A stretch of 64,000 nt of DNA from Lentinula raphanica. Taxonomy: Eukaryota; Basidiomycota; Agaricomycetes; Agaricales; Omphalotaceae. The position numbers and the translations under genes are program-made. Each line of letters begins with the position of its first letter. The first letter of the stretch is position 1. A model generated the notes under the pieces. It saw only the letters and a program-made list of their open reading frames with translations, had not been told where the DNA came from and ran no database searches. This document shows positions 12,664 to 24,876 of this stretch, in pieces. The stretch is taken from assembly GCA_027919835.1 (NCBI GenBank), contig JANVFP010000012.1, positions 434,001 through 498,000 on the forward strand. Reading direction: 5' to 3'.

Positions 12664-14921
12664 ATGGTGTCCCCATCCTGTAACTCGGAAACCAGAGGAT
12701 TTTCCAATCCTCATACAGGAGGGTCTTTGCTACTATCGTTCTCCTTCAGGAAGTCATCTCGACCGGACCCTCAGTCGGCTCCCTTTTACATTCTCGGTTC
12801 GGGTTTATTAGCTGCCCAACGTGCTTTTTCTGCTCTTGAAGCCGACGCTTCCGTCGTAGTGTTCGGGAAGGGAGGCTTGGAAAATGCTTGCGAAGAGCTC
12901 AAATGGAGAGTTCATCATGGTCAAGTAGATTGGGTCGACCTTGATCATGCTCTCGGACACCATAACAACGCGGACGACGTCTTTAAGTCGGATACAGCCG
13001 ACGCATCCGCTTTAGAGACTTACTTCGCCAATCTTCCGTCTTCTGTGACCCCAAAATTCCTTTGCATAACCGACACATTGCTTTCATTGCCAACCCGTCG
13101 TTCTCGAGCTTCCGCTACATCGATTTACAATCTCTGTCGGGCTCGGAATATCAGTGTGAACACCACAGATTATCCTACTCTGTGTGACTTCTCGTTTGCC
13201 ACCACACATCGGTTTCTAGATGTTACAGCATCTTCGTCATCCCCCTCCAGCCAACCGAGCACTTCCGCAGGATTTCTCCAAATAGCTGTCACCACCAATG
13301 GACAGGGATGCCGTCTAGCTGGCCGTATCAAACGCGAGATTGTGACTCGGTTACCGAGAGATGTCGGAAGAGCTGTCGGTAATGTAGGAAGAATGAGAGC
13401 ACTGGCTAAGGAAAGAGACGCGAAGTTCGACCTGGAGAAGGCTTCTTTCCCCAATTCTTCGATTACAGAAGATCTAGATGAGATTGACCCTTGCGGTGAC
13501 ACCGACGTAGCATCTACACCGAACTTACCTGTACCGCAGCGGCCAGGCAAAAGCTGCTCTTCTACCAAGATGGACGGTACGACACTCGATAGTGAATCCA
13601 CCGCAGAGCGGACACGTCGTCGAATGAAATGGGTTGCACAAATCAGCGAATACTGGCCTTTTGAAAAACTGGCAGCGATGACAGAGAAGGATATGGAGAA
13701 ATATTTAGAGGATGAGGAGTCAGAACCAGAAGGAGCATCTGCAATAACGAAGGAGGGATCACCGCATCCTACCCTTTCTCCACCCTCCATACATTCTATC
13801 TTCCCCTCACAACCCAACTCTTCTCGTTCTGGCCAAATCCTTCTCATAGGATCAGGCCCTGGCCACCCTTCCCTTCTCACTCTCGCTGCACATCGTGCCC
13901 TCACGGAGCTTGCTGATATTGTATTGGCAGACAAGCTCGTTCCCGCTGCGGTTCTAGCACTGATACCAAGCAAGGTCGAAGTAGTGATCGCGAAAAAGTT
14001 TCCTGGGAATGCAGATAGAGCTCAACAGGAAATGATGGAAAGAGCTGTGAACGAAGCTCGAAGAGGAAAATGCGTCGTTAGAGTAAGTGACAAACTTTGC
14101 CATAATCAGAACTGTCTGTAACCCCACACTTTCCTGTATCGCAGTTGAAACAAGGTGACCCAGCAATTTACGGTCGATTTGGTGAAGAAATTCTGTACTT
14201 CCGCAACCCACCACCTTCATCTTCCACGGCTACCAATTTACCTCCTTTGCCGCCCACATTGGTCATTCCTGGAGTCTCTTCTGCTCTGGCTGCGCCAACT
14301 ATGTTTGACATCCCCTGCACCCAACGTGGTGCCTCAACTTCATTCCTCGTCACAACACCTGTCGGTAAAGGCGGTAAAACACTCAAGATGCCTGCATACG
14401 AGCGTTCGCGGACAGTTGTCGTACTTATGGGTGTTGCCAGGCTAGGAGCTGTCGTCAAAGCCTTGGTCGGCTCCGGGAGAGATAACGGCGATTATCCTCC
14501 TCATCTTCCTATAGCTATCATCGAACGTGCTTCGATGCCCGATCAGAGGGTGATAGAGTCAACGTTAGAAGACGTTGAGAGCGCGATGGAAAGTGCAGAA
14601 GTTGGAGCACAGAGGCCACCTGGAATGATGGTTATTGGGTGGAGTGTGCCGGCACTTTGGGGAGAGGGAAATGTAAACGTTTTGGGTGGTGATGATGATG
14701 GGGAGGGTGGCGAAGACGCAGCAAAGAGTGTCAATGGGAGCAGTGAGCTTCATCAAACAACAGAGGGAGGACATCATCAAGAGGAGAAATCAGAAATGAC
14801 CAACAGGGAAAATCTGCAAACCGCAGAAGATATCGAACGAGTGCACAATTGGTTAGGTGATGGTGTGCGTTGGAGGGTTCGTGAAGGCCTTTCGCCTGCC
14901 TGGGACATCTTCTCTTTATGA
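12664..14921 (+). CDS. MET1: Met1-type uroporphyrinogen-III C-methyltransferase, siroheme pathway
   Basis: Makes the siroheme precursor needed by sulfite (and nitrite) reductase by SAM-dependent methylation of uroporphyrinogen III. Exon 1 (12664-14082) encodes an N-terminal Rossmann-like part, FYILGSGLLAAQRAFSALEA, resembling the precorrin-2 dehydrogenase/Met8 fold, then a linker, then the methyltransferase domain starting GQILLIGSGPGHPSLLTL, with ADIVLADKLV and KKFPGNADRAQQEMM. One intron (14083-14144) joins CVVR to LKQGDPAIYGRFGEE, the family's signature. VIPGVSSALAAPTMFDIP, TTPVGKGGKTLKMP and IIERASMPDQRVI follow. Total about 731 residues. The C-terminus is an acidic tail. Identity is firm at family level; whether the N-terminal domain still has dehydrogenase or chelatase activity cannot be told here. 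Confidence 0.93.
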
Positions 14922-15205
14922 ACATTAACACAGTGAGTCAGAGTTCGCTTCTGACGGTGCAGAAGCACTTCGTAGGCAGATTTTGAAAGGGTATAGCAGA
15001 TCACGATTAGCATTATGCACAATGTCTATCAATACATACACAATTCAATGACATAGAATTAGTATCGACACGGAGACGAGAGCAATTGCGAATCGAAGAA
15101 AACATTGAGGATGCGAAGAAACTTGATAGTATGTTCCAAACCAAGTCCAGCAGGCATACAAATTTGAGGGGTTGCTTGATGTTGCTTGATTCTCATTTCG
15201 CATCT

Positions 15206-17167
15206 TCAGACGTCAGCCCAGCCGCCTTCATCCAGCTTATAGGAGGCTTCGCTTTCTGGACGATCAGGACTGTCAACTAGTTTTGCAACACGTTCTTCAG
15301 CACGACCTGAGAAGGCATGAATAAGACGGAGGATGCCAACACGATACATTGAATATACACACCCTTTCGTAGAAACATTCTCGTAGCAGAGGCATGGGAG
15401 AGGATATGGCCACCAATCGGCTTGAGTGCACCACCTGCTACGAAAGTCATGGTTGCACCAGGATCGGCTGGGATGGAGAGGAGAAATGCGTCAACAATGG
15501 AGTAACAGAAGAACAGAGTATATTGGCGTAATACATTGGACTTGATTGGTCAGAAGAACGCAGATCTGTCACAAAAATTCGTCAGAAAGAGTTGTAATCG
15601 ATACTGATGTTCCAGGCAAACGTTATATTCCTCAGACAGCTTGGTTAGTTTTGAGAGCATCTTGGGAAAGAATACAAGAATGAGATGCAGTCAGTGATGA
15701 CCGTGCCTAGAAACTCACTTGCGCAAGCTGAAGGATCATAACGACGCATGAGCGACAATTTCAAGTGTAATGAATGAAACACTGCTCACTTTCTGTTGTC
15801 TTTCACCAAGCTCCCCTCGTCCACTGAAATCTACACGAAACAAAGCCATTATACTGTCGACAATGAGTAGACGAAAGTCCTTATCCTCCGCGAATCGGAG
15901 AGAGCATTCATTGATCAGTTCCATCTAACTATTGTGAGCAACGCCGTGCATTGGAAGAAGGAAGATTACCTGATGTTCGCTATTGAAGGCACGAGCTGGA
16001 AGCATGTCTAAATATGCAACCTCCAACATTTCATGCGACGTACCATAGAGAATATTCTCCAAAGCCATGTTTCCATCTACTCCAAATCTATCAGCGATTG
16101 ATTTAATACGATCTGGTCTGAAGGTTCCTGTGTATGGAGTTCAATAAATCAGCTTAACCTCAGAGGTTTGAAAAGGATTAGGAGAGTAACCTTCCGTGTC
16201 AATATAGGCAACTTTTCCAGATGCCCCACCAAGATCCGGAGGAAGCTGGGCTACCACGCTCATTGTATGCGCCAGTTGTGTCTTCCCCGTGCGAAATTCG
16301 CCATAGACTAGCGAAAGATTGAGAGGCAAGCGCATGGACAGCACGAAAGATAACTTTACCTTCTGAAATCGATTGCGACATGATACCACCTGAAAACATA
16401 GAGTTTACTATGAACTCAGAACGTGGTCAAAAAATCATTCATACCCCCTAGGATAGCATCTACGGATTTGCTGCCGGTACTGATGACCAATACCCGCTTC
16501 CTTTTGTCCTGCACCTCTATTCCAGTAGCGAAGGATGAGCCCTGTGATGAATGTTTAGGGGGGCATGCAAAAGTTTAAACACTTGAACACAAACAAGAAT
16601 CTTATGCGCTGCTTCCTATATGCCATATCAGGCTTGCAGATTCTTCGTGTACATTGAGCATACCTTGATTTTCTCGACCTTAGCTTCTGACATTCCCTGG
16701 ATATCTCATTGTTCAGCACAAAACGAGCGCATACAAGAACAAGTCGCAACGCGAACCTTGATCTTAAGCATCTGTCGTCGTGTAGTCATGTTCACTCCAG
16801 ACACAGTATTGATGGCTGCAGCCTAGAAGGCACGCGATGCGTTGAAGTAGTCATGAGGGGAAGGGAATATGTAGACAGACTTTGAGCTTGAGGATATCTT
16901 GCATGTTGATACCCTGATCATGACATTCAAAGTTAAACACTCAACGATATAACAAATCGTATGAAACATCGAGGGTACGTACATGTTGCTGAAGTTCGTC
17001 CACTGTATCAAAACCTGGACCCTGATGATACGGTATCAATCCAGCTGCCTGTCAGTAGGTGAAGACAGTTACGAAGACAGAGAGAAAATTACATCGCCAA
17101 TATCCTCTGGAGTCGCTGCGCGCGATGGAATAGCTGAGTTTTGGCTTGCAGCGCGACGAGGAGGCAT
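15206..17167 (-). CDS. DMC1: DMC1, meiosis-specific RecA/Rad51-family recombinase
   Basis: Strand-exchange ATPase of meiotic recombination. Start at 17167 ([20 protein letters not shown]). The N-terminal helix-hairpin-helix part reads through short exons ([47 protein letters not shown]). The ATPase core has [20 protein letters not shown], Walker [10 protein letters not shown] (an intron lies just before it), [20 protein letters not shown], and Walker [21 protein letters not shown]. The end is [40 protein letters not shown] and [14 protein letters not shown] before TGA at 15206. The spelling NQVQSDPGA and the gene's length favour Dmc1 over Rad51. The join between ERQQK and MLSKLTK needs a 9-nt microexon (15719-15727, Leu-Ala-Gln). 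Many introns (at least ten). Confidence 0.95.
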
Positions 17168-17605
17168 CAGGATCGTAATGATGGCGGTTTCTGGTTGAGG
17201 TAAGTAGCAGACGGTGTCGTCGGCTGTCGTCGGTGAGAGCTGGTGAGAGAAGAGCAGATGGGAGTCACGTATCAAGGTTGTCACGACACGTGCGTCGCGC
17301 CATACCATATAGATGAAGATAGATGATCATGAAAGTTGATGAACACCTTGAACGATGGCATCGAGCATTTCAAGTATCAAAGGCGATATCTATGATACAG
17401 CTTGCCACATATCTATCATTCTGACCTGTTAGCGTCAGAAAGATTGGACAGCTCAAAAAATGTGAGAAAAATTGAAATCCTACTTATGTATGACGCGTTA
17501 TTGGAGTGACTTCCAAGTTGTTTCTTTACATCCATCATCTCACATATACACTATCGCCTTTTACACTACCCACAATTAAACTACACCCACTGTCACTTCA
17601 GAGAA
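17168..17605. other. divergent promoter region, DMC1 and small unknown gene
   Basis: 438 bp between two divergent starts. Pyrimidine-rich just before 17606. No recognised meiotic control site could be assigned by eye. Confidence 0.4.
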
Positions 17606-18208
17606 ATGTCCTCCATTGCTAATTCCAGTGCTCGCCATGTCCGCTTTGGTGACGAACTGCCAAAGCCTCCTTCTGACCGTTACCGTGTCGTGAGTGGTGC
17701 ATTCATATGTGTTGGTGCTTGATCTAAACTTCTCGTGTAGGATGGCGTGGTATATCCAAGAGTCGCTCAGATCAAAGGAGAGGCTCATACACACGATTCA
17801 TTCGATTTGCACTGGAAGTATGAGTGCTTGTCTGTTGCATCAAGAGTGGAAACGGTCGGCACGATGGAGGTTAAGGAAGACGAACGAAAGTTCACGAATC
17901 CCCGACTAGCGGTCTGTTTTGCTCTTTATCGTGCTGACTTGCTGCTTATGATATTGCAGCAACAAGTCCAGTATACTTCCAGCCCGCCTCGCGCAACACT
18001 TGCACAACGGATTGGCGAAATGACCACCAAACTGTCCAATACGGCACTGTCGGATCTGCTTAATAACGAGCAGGCTCTCAACGTCCTTTGCAATCCGCCC
18101 CTTTTGTGTTCTTCAACAACTTCGAATGATGGCAGTTCCTTGGGCGGAAACTCAGCCTACACCTCCTCCTGCTCCTCCTCCTGCTCCAGCTCAGATTCCG
18201 ATTCGTGA
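17606..18208 (+). CDS. small protein of unknown function with Ser-rich tail
   Basis: Four exons with clean GT-AG joins give about 155 residues. Exon 1 (17606-17689) reads MSSIANSSARHVRFGDELPK. Exon 2, from 17741, reads DGVVYPRVAQIKGEAHTHDS and FDLHWK. Exon 3 reads VETVGTMEVKEDERKFTNPR. Exon 4 reads QQVQYTSSPPRATLAQRIGE, MTTKLSNTALSDLLNNEQAL and a serine/cysteine-rich tail ending SDSDS. No domain is recognised. All three joins preserve one frame and the exon text looks like real protein, which supports a genuine gene. It shares the 438-bp upstream region with DMC1 and converges on CWC25. Confidence 0.65.
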
Positions 18209-18436
18209 GATGACTATATGATTTCTGATGAATCTGTTCATGCTTCTCCTCTAATGGCTAGTATACCGGTGTTTGGGAATTGGGATGGCATGGACGTATC
18301 ATGGACGCATTACTTATAGTACATACCTAATTTACACACAAGTTAATCTGATATACGTACCAAGGACATCACAAGGAAACGAAAACTCAGTCTGCATCAA
18401 TAACTAGACCTCCCCTACCTCTACGAATCCTGTCCT

Positions 18437-19933
18437 CTAAACCACCGGTCCCCCGAAGACCTTCTTCGACTCTTGGCTGAGGAAACCACCCATGCCTCTC
18501 GACTTGGAACGTGCTGCCTCTTCTGCGGCCAAATCAGCCTTTTCTTTTTCCAATAACTGTTTCAGTCGTTCTTGGCGCTCTATTTTTGTCGTCTCAGCAT
18601 TGACAGACATTGCAGCAAGTCGCGCGGCACGATCGTCATCTGGGCGGGTAGTTGGCGTCGGACGAGGACTGGGACTTCTTCTGGGTCGCTTGTGAATGCT
18701 CGAACTATACCGAGACTCTCGTGAGAGACTTGGGCTCCGGGAACGTTTGCCGCGTGGAGAATTGAGTGGCCTCCTTCTCAAATCAGACTCGATAGGGGGA
18801 TCATAAGAACGATGATCTCGACCTCGAGCGCGATCACTCAAAGGTGAAGGGCTTCGACTCGAATGGACATCACCGTGCGCACGACGGGGGCTGGGAGTCC
18901 GGCTACGAAGTCGTCCGCGATTCGAGTCGTCAAAATCACGATCGTTCCTACGATGAGATGTTGAACGTCTAGACGGGATAGAGGAGCGACGGCGGTAACC
19001 ACGATCACGGTCATCGTAGCGTTCGCCCAAGGGGCTAGGCGAGCGGATTAAACCTGCGTGGGTGTAACTAGCTGAGTCCGGTTGAGGACGATTGGTGTTG
19101 TTGAAATCGCGATCGTTCCTACGGTTACCTCTGTGATACGGTGATCTTGAACGTTCATACGGGCTAGAGGAGCGACGGCAGTAACCATCCTCACGGTCAT
19201 CGTAGCGTACACCCAAAGGGCTAGGCGAGCGTGAGTATCGGTCCCGAAGTTTCCTCTGCTTCTTCTCCTCCTTCAGCCGTCGCTTTTCTTCCTTTTCTCT
19301 CTTACGATCCTTTTTGTCCTTCTTAGGAACGATACCATTCCGCATCTGCATCTCTCGCAACCGAAGAGGATTGGCCATTAAGGCCTCGTAAGCTGCTTGT
19401 TCCTGTTGTTTGATTGCGAGCAATGGATCTTCACGAATCTTGGAAGAGATATCACGGGCAGTGTTGGCATTTTGGACAGCGATGAAGTTTTTGTGGGAGG
19501 CACCAAGCTAAAAGTGTCGTTAGTACATACTCGTTCATTAGAAAAAACAAGTACCTTGGCATTCTCGTCAGCGGTCAAAATCTTGTCAACTCTCTTCTTA
19601 CCGAGGAGATAGTCTTCCAAATCGTTCTGGTTCTGTGTGCTCCCGGTGGCAGGCGTCGTATACATCCATTCCAACTTCTCTGTTCTCTTCTTCCCGGTCT
19701 TTTCCTCTTGTAGGCGTTGGAGTTCCTGAAGCTGGCGCTCTTCCTCCTTCTCTTTCCTGAGCTGGTCAAGTTTCTTCTTCTCCTCAAGCTGATAATGGCC
19801 TAGTTAAATCAAATGTCATGCAAAGCTCAGTGAACAAGCTCACAGCCTTTTTCTCCTCCAACCACACTCGCTCCTGATTCTTCAGGAGCAGCGGGTGCCA
19901 CGACTTCTTCATGTTAAGATCTCCACCACCCAT
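18437..19933 (-). CDS. CWC25: pre-mRNA-splicing factor CWC25
   Basis: Spliceosomal step-one factor acting with the Prp19/NTC complex. Start at 19933: [20 protein letters not shown] then [10 protein letters not shown], the characteristic N-terminal (CIR_N-type) motif. A coiled-coil stretch, [20 protein letters not shown], leads to [20 protein letters not shown] and [14 protein letters not shown], also typical of the family. After an intron: [20 protein letters not shown]. The C-terminal half is an RS-rich, highly basic tail and ends [17 protein letters not shown]. The tail contains an internal imperfect duplication (SPSPLG-x-RYDDR...RRNDRDF, twice). It diverges from the voltage-sensor gene by 167 bp. 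Confidence 0.93.
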
Positions 19934-20100
19934 CTTGTCGGTATGATAGAGGTATACGAGCTAGAGGTATGTTCTGAGACCCTGACGAAGCAACAGAGGT
20001 GACGGAGCGAAAGAAAGCAGCAGCCGCCCGCAGCCGTGCCGAAGCAGTGCTTGACGGCACGTGCTAAGCTTTGTCGTTTCCTTCATGCTCGTCCTCTTCC

Positions 20101-21042
20101 ATGTCCCATCCCAATTACAGAGACGACCTCGAGACTGGTGAAGCGGACCCTCTGAATCGAGATGCGCAAACAGATACACCTACTCCTTCGTGAGATACAC
20201 TCCAGCATCACTATGTTCATTGAAGAAATTGACTCGACATGTCCAGCGCAACACGTTCTATCTATGCTTTGACGCGGCAGGAAATCACAAAGGGCGTTGC
20301 GAATCGCTTCGTACATTCCAGAACCTACATCATACTCTATCTTGCTATGGCTGCACTCTCTATAACGACGATTGTACTGAGTATAACCGACGATTGCCCT
20401 GGCCTCGCATTCTATATCCTTGAAATCATCATTAACACCGCAATGATTCTCGAAGTGGGTATACGGTTTGTTGCTTTTGGTCGGGTATGTCGATCCTACA
20501 TAGTCTCACATATTTTCGACGCGGTTCTGATGTTCTTTTGTTAGCAATTTTGGAAGTCTCCATTCAATATTGTAGACTTAGTTCTAACAATATTCTGTGC
20601 CTTGACATTACTGGTTCTTGCATTCGCCAAATGTGGTTCTACAAGCAAAGAAGAGGAAATTCTGGATACTCTACTTCTTGTCGCTCGAAATGTGCTGCAG
20701 TTTAGTCGACTGGCAGCCGTTATGAGGCAGTAAGTGCAATATTTTGATTATTCTGCCCCAGAGACTAGAGTGCTAATGATGCACTATAGGTCTGGGCAAT
20801 CTATATTTTCTCGACCAAAACCCATCGACATTAACGCCGCTAGGCGCGCGGGCTACACCAACCTCGATATCGACATTGAAAGTGACGATGAAGACGATAC
20901 TGAGCTCGCACGCCCGCTCGTCCGCAATTCTGTCGTTTTTGATGCTGACCAGCCCCGTCAGCAGCCTTTATCGGAGATGCCTCTTGCAACGCAAGGGCTC
21001 GAGAATCGAGATGCTGAAGATATGTGGGCAGAACTGGGATGA
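20101..21042 (+). CDS. voltage-sensor-domain-like four-helix membrane protein
   Basis: About 255 residues from four exons. The start (MSHPNYRDDLETGEADPLNR) leads, after an intron, into TRSIYALTRQEITKGVANRF. Four membrane segments follow: S1 YIILYLAMAALSITTIVLSI; S2 FYILEIIINTAMILEVGIRF (with E and R as in channel S2 helices); S3 FNIVDLVLTIFCALTLLVLA (with the conserved Asp); and an S4-like helix LLLVARNVLQFSRLAAVMRQ with three spaced arginines. The S2-S3 linker GRQFWKSPFNIVD is like that of voltage-gated cation channels. No S5-pore-S6 follows. The C-terminal third is soluble and acidic (DIDIESDDEDDTELARPL). Hv1-type proton channels have this layout, but function is inference and the S4 charge spacing is unusual. 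Probably located in plasma or vacuolar membrane. Confidence 0.75.
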
Positions 21043-21644
21043 TGGGAGTGGTCATTATTAAGTATTCATGAACGTATCTTCGGCGATAGTACTCATTTAT
21101 AGATCTTCATTAGTGCATAATGTTGTTTTGTGGATAATAACTTATTTTATCACCCTCTTCTCTGCAATATCTGTTTCTGAGCTCACGGTGTAGAGAATCT
21201 CCCAAAGTTGCAAGCTCTAACCCGACATGCCGATTGGGGACTCGGAGAAAGGATTCATGACAATCTTTGAACCTCCTCGCAGATTCTTGAGTACGCTGCG
21301 ATCAGTGTGGCCAGGTGTGGCCTCCCTTCAGTTTTCGGATGGTTTCGGCCGAAACAGGCCTCTCATTCCTTTTCTTCTTGGTCTCATTGGCATCTATTAC
21401 ACTCCTATGATACGTCTTTTTCCACATTGAGTTTCTCTCGACGAGTTTTCGTAAAGCATCGACTCTCGAGCAGACGTACAGGATGATCGAGAAGGTAATG
21501 TATAGGCGTGCATTATTGGGAGCCAACGAGTCGAATGCTTCCTCGGCACGCTTTGGCCGCTAGGAAATGTATTTATAAACTCGGTTTTTACACCCCAATG
21601 CACCCACGACCCCCCACCTCGTACGATTTGCTGCCGTCTCGTCG
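21043..21644. other. intergenic, promoter side of MFS gene
   Basis: 602 bp between two plus-strand genes. It contains a short open frame at 21227-21430 that I cannot support. Otherwise nothing seen. Confidence 0.4.
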
Positions 21645-24162
21645 ATGCCCAGTCTTCTCCCCGCTGCATCCCCCGTTCAGGATTCCAAGGAACCTTCTCC
21701 GGAGCCTGAAGGTACTCCTCTGGAATCCGAGACAGCTACGAAGAATGAAAAGACACCATCTCAAAGTGCTGTCCAGCTTACGGACCAAACGAATCTCCTG
21801 CCCTTCAAGCAAGTGATAACCGTTTTCATGGCACTGGCCCTCTGCGTTGTAGTCTCGGCTCTGGATTCTGTCATCGTCGCCACTGCTCTTTCAACAGTAG
21901 CCACAGCATTTAACGCAGGATCTATCATCTCTTGGGTGCCTTCCGCATATCTCATGACATCCACCGCATTCCAACCGCTATACGGGCGCTTTAGTGACAT
22001 CTTTGGACGCAAGAGTGCTATGTGTATTGCGATGTCTTTATACATGATTGGTAACTTGATCGCTGGATTTTCTAAAAGTATCATCCAGATCATCGTATTC
22101 AGAGGCATAGCAGGCGCTGGGGGAGGTGGTATCATTGGAATGATGCAAATCATCATATCCGATATCATCACATTGCGTGAACGGTAAGAGTTCCGCCCAT
22201 GGGCCATGAGGCCGCTCAGATCATAGTACCGGTGTTATCGTTATCTGACTCCACTCCGAACAGAGGAAAGTATCAAGGGATTATAGGGGGTGTGGTTGCA
22301 TTAGGGTATACTGTTGGACCTGTGATTGGAGGTGTTTTAGCTCAGAAGGTCAGCTGGCGGGTAAGTACTAATCGTTGAAATCGTCTGATTCTTCCAAATG
22401 TCTCTCAAATAATTGCCCCAAGTGGTGTTTTTGGATAACCTTGCCGCTATCTTTACTCGCCACCGTTGTTGTCGTGCTGGTACTTCCTTTGAAACCCGTT
22501 CATGGGGACATGCGCAAGTATGAACATGCTTCTCGTTTTCTGAGTCTATTTTGTTTGTTATCTGATTGTCCCTTCTTTCAGAAAACTCTTGGTTGTTGAT
22601 TATTTAGGAGCATTTTTGACTCTTATAGGCTGCACTCTCATTATGCTTCCTCTTATCTGGGTATGTATGATTCAAAGCACTTGCTAGGCTATCTGGGATG
22701 CTCATACAAATCGTCAGGGTGGTGTAACATTTCCCTGGGGATCAGCTGTAGTTCTTGCGCCATTATGCTGTGGTTTCCTCGTTGTCTTGATATTCTGTCT
22801 TTGGGAATGGAAAGGAGCACGTTTGCCTATTGTACCCAGTGCGTTTAATTGCATCAAGTGACAGTGTTACACATATGCTCATGATATGGGATGAAGTGTA
22901 CATCTTCAAACATTCAACAGTTTCGGGAGTGTTCATTGCCATGTTTGTCAAGTAGGTGGCAAACTCATCCCTTAATCAGAGCCATGATTTGAATCTCTCG
23001 AACAGCGGTTTCGTCTTCTTCTCGGCTCTATATTATATCCCGCAATTCTTTCAAGTCGTTTTGGCGTATTCGCCCATACACGCAGGTGCTCCGAGGATTT
23101 GTATTCTTTAAATGATTGTACCAAGTTGGATCATCAGGCTTGTTCCTCATTCCTCTGCTTATTGGACAAATGAGTTCTAGCTGGATTGCTGTGGGTGTAG
23201 CTTCACGCATGATTGAAAGCTGTGATACTCATGCGTATCGTGCTCAGGGTATGACTATCAGTCGAACTGGTCGATATCGGGTACGTTTTTTCACAATGCT
23301 CACAGGTAACAATATGTCTCAGTCATTCGAAGGCCATTGTATACTCTGGTTTTGGCATACTAACGATTGCATGTGGATGCATCTCGATATTCAGCGAGAG
23401 TACAGCAAAGGCGACGATGGTCGTGCTTATGCTTCTTGCTGGAATCGGAAGCGGCATGGTGAGAAAACACTCGTTCTCTTCGATGCAATCGGAGCTCATA
23501 TTAAATCAATGCACATGGCAGACCATGCAGACTACCACTGTAGCTGTCCAAGCCAGCGTAGCAAGAAAAGATATGTCTGTTGTGACCGCTTTCAGAAATG
23601 TGATGTTTCTTCTTGTTCCAATCCCTTACACAACACTGACTAATCGAGGCTAGTTCATCCGTATGCTTGGAGGTGCATTCTCACTCTCGATAGCATCTTC
23701 ATTAGTGTACGTATGATCTCGTTGTGTGATTCAACTGGAGTGCGCTCTGAATCAAATTCTAGCAACAACGCTATGAGGTCAACGATGGTTTCGCTTGGAT
23801 TATCTTCTTCGACTATATCAGCTATCGTTGATAACCCAAGCTTGCTTGCACATCCTGCTGAAATCGAATTGTCTTCCAATGTCGCTTCCTTAATCCTGAC
23901 ACAAGGTTACACGACTGGTTTCCGACATTTATTCTTCCTCAATGCTTCCCTGGGAGCCCTAGCAACCGTGGTCAGTTTTACGATGGTCAAACACAAGGAA
24001 CTTCTAAGAGGCGACGAAGAAAAGCTCAAGCAAGAAGGTCTGGCTGCTTTGAAAGCCCGGAAGGCGAAGCATCATCCGGACTCCAAATCACCTGAACTCG
24101 ACCTCGAGAGGGGAGATGTTGAGATGGAGACACTCTCTAGACCTGAGGTAAAAGACGACTAG
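21645..24162 (+). CDS. MFS transporter, DHA2-like (14-helix drug:H+ antiporter type)
   Basis: Membrane exporter with a disordered N-terminus (MPSLLPAASPVQDSKEPSPE). The first exon holds FKQVITVFMALALCVVVSAL and SVIVATALSTVATAFNAGS, and the MFS motif A YGRFSDIFGRKSAM. The next exons carry motif C (LGYTVGPVIGGVLAQKVSWR) and later helices, e.g. GAFLTLIGCTLIMLPLIW and SSGLFLIPLLIGQMSSSWIA, then GMTISRTGRYR, TTTVAVQASVARKDMSVVTA and NNAMRSTMVSLGLSSSTIS. It ends with a charged cytosolic tail finishing RPEVKDD. More than ten short introns; the joins I checked keep frame, so the gene looks intact. The pattern fits the amino-acid/drug exporter branch (Fnx1/Vba-like). Substrate unknown. No biosynthetic cluster lies next to it. 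Confidence 0.88.
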
Positions 24163-24876
24163 GTAGCGCATGGTAGCACTACTAGCTGTGGTGCTTGACT
24201 GGTTGACGATTACTGCTACCTAGGTCCTACATAGAATAATTCTGTGGTCCATTTTTGTAGACTGGTTATAGAGGCGTTATATAGATTCAGCAACAAGTTC
24301 AACTCGCCCATCCTGATTATCCTTTCATCCATTTGCCTTGAACATGTTTCAACTTTTGAGGGTTGTCGCTGTTACTGACGGTAGTGAACCAAACCGTCCC
24401 GCAGCACTTCGCTTGGCATTTATTGCACAGCATGCGCACATAACTCCAATGGTAAAATGTAACATTTGCTTCCCTGTCCGTTCCTGGTTCGTTCCGGGGC
24501 AACGTAAGATTTTGGTTTGAAGTTTGAGCTTCTCTCTTCTGACACCTGAGCTTAGGGGAATTGTGCAAGTCAACGGTGCCGGTAAGAGTTATGGAAGGTC
24601 CAAATAATATTAATCGTTAATTACTATCTATCATACTGATTCATATAGGCATAGCACAAGTATCAAAATAATGGAGTGATCCGGGGTCGTGGGTGATATT
24701 TTTTGAAGAAGCGTGGTAACTGGAAAGTGAACAGATTTTCTCTGCACCTCCATGTCAAAGTTACAGTGACTTGGTTGCTGACCAACTGGCTTGTGCCGCA
24801 TTTTCTGTGAATTCATCATATTACTCTCTGTCTGTACTGTAACAACTCCCTCTCCTTTCGTCGCTCTCTCTCTTCC
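24163..24876. other. intergenic
   Basis: 714 bp, AT-rich in the middle, pyrimidine-rich just before 24877. Short overlapping frames at 24317-24573 on both strands look like chance. Confidence 0.4.

Noticed and set aside
13170..13973. Minus-strand frame of 267 residues inside MET1
   Set aside because: It lies fully within a well-supported conserved coding exon on the other strand.
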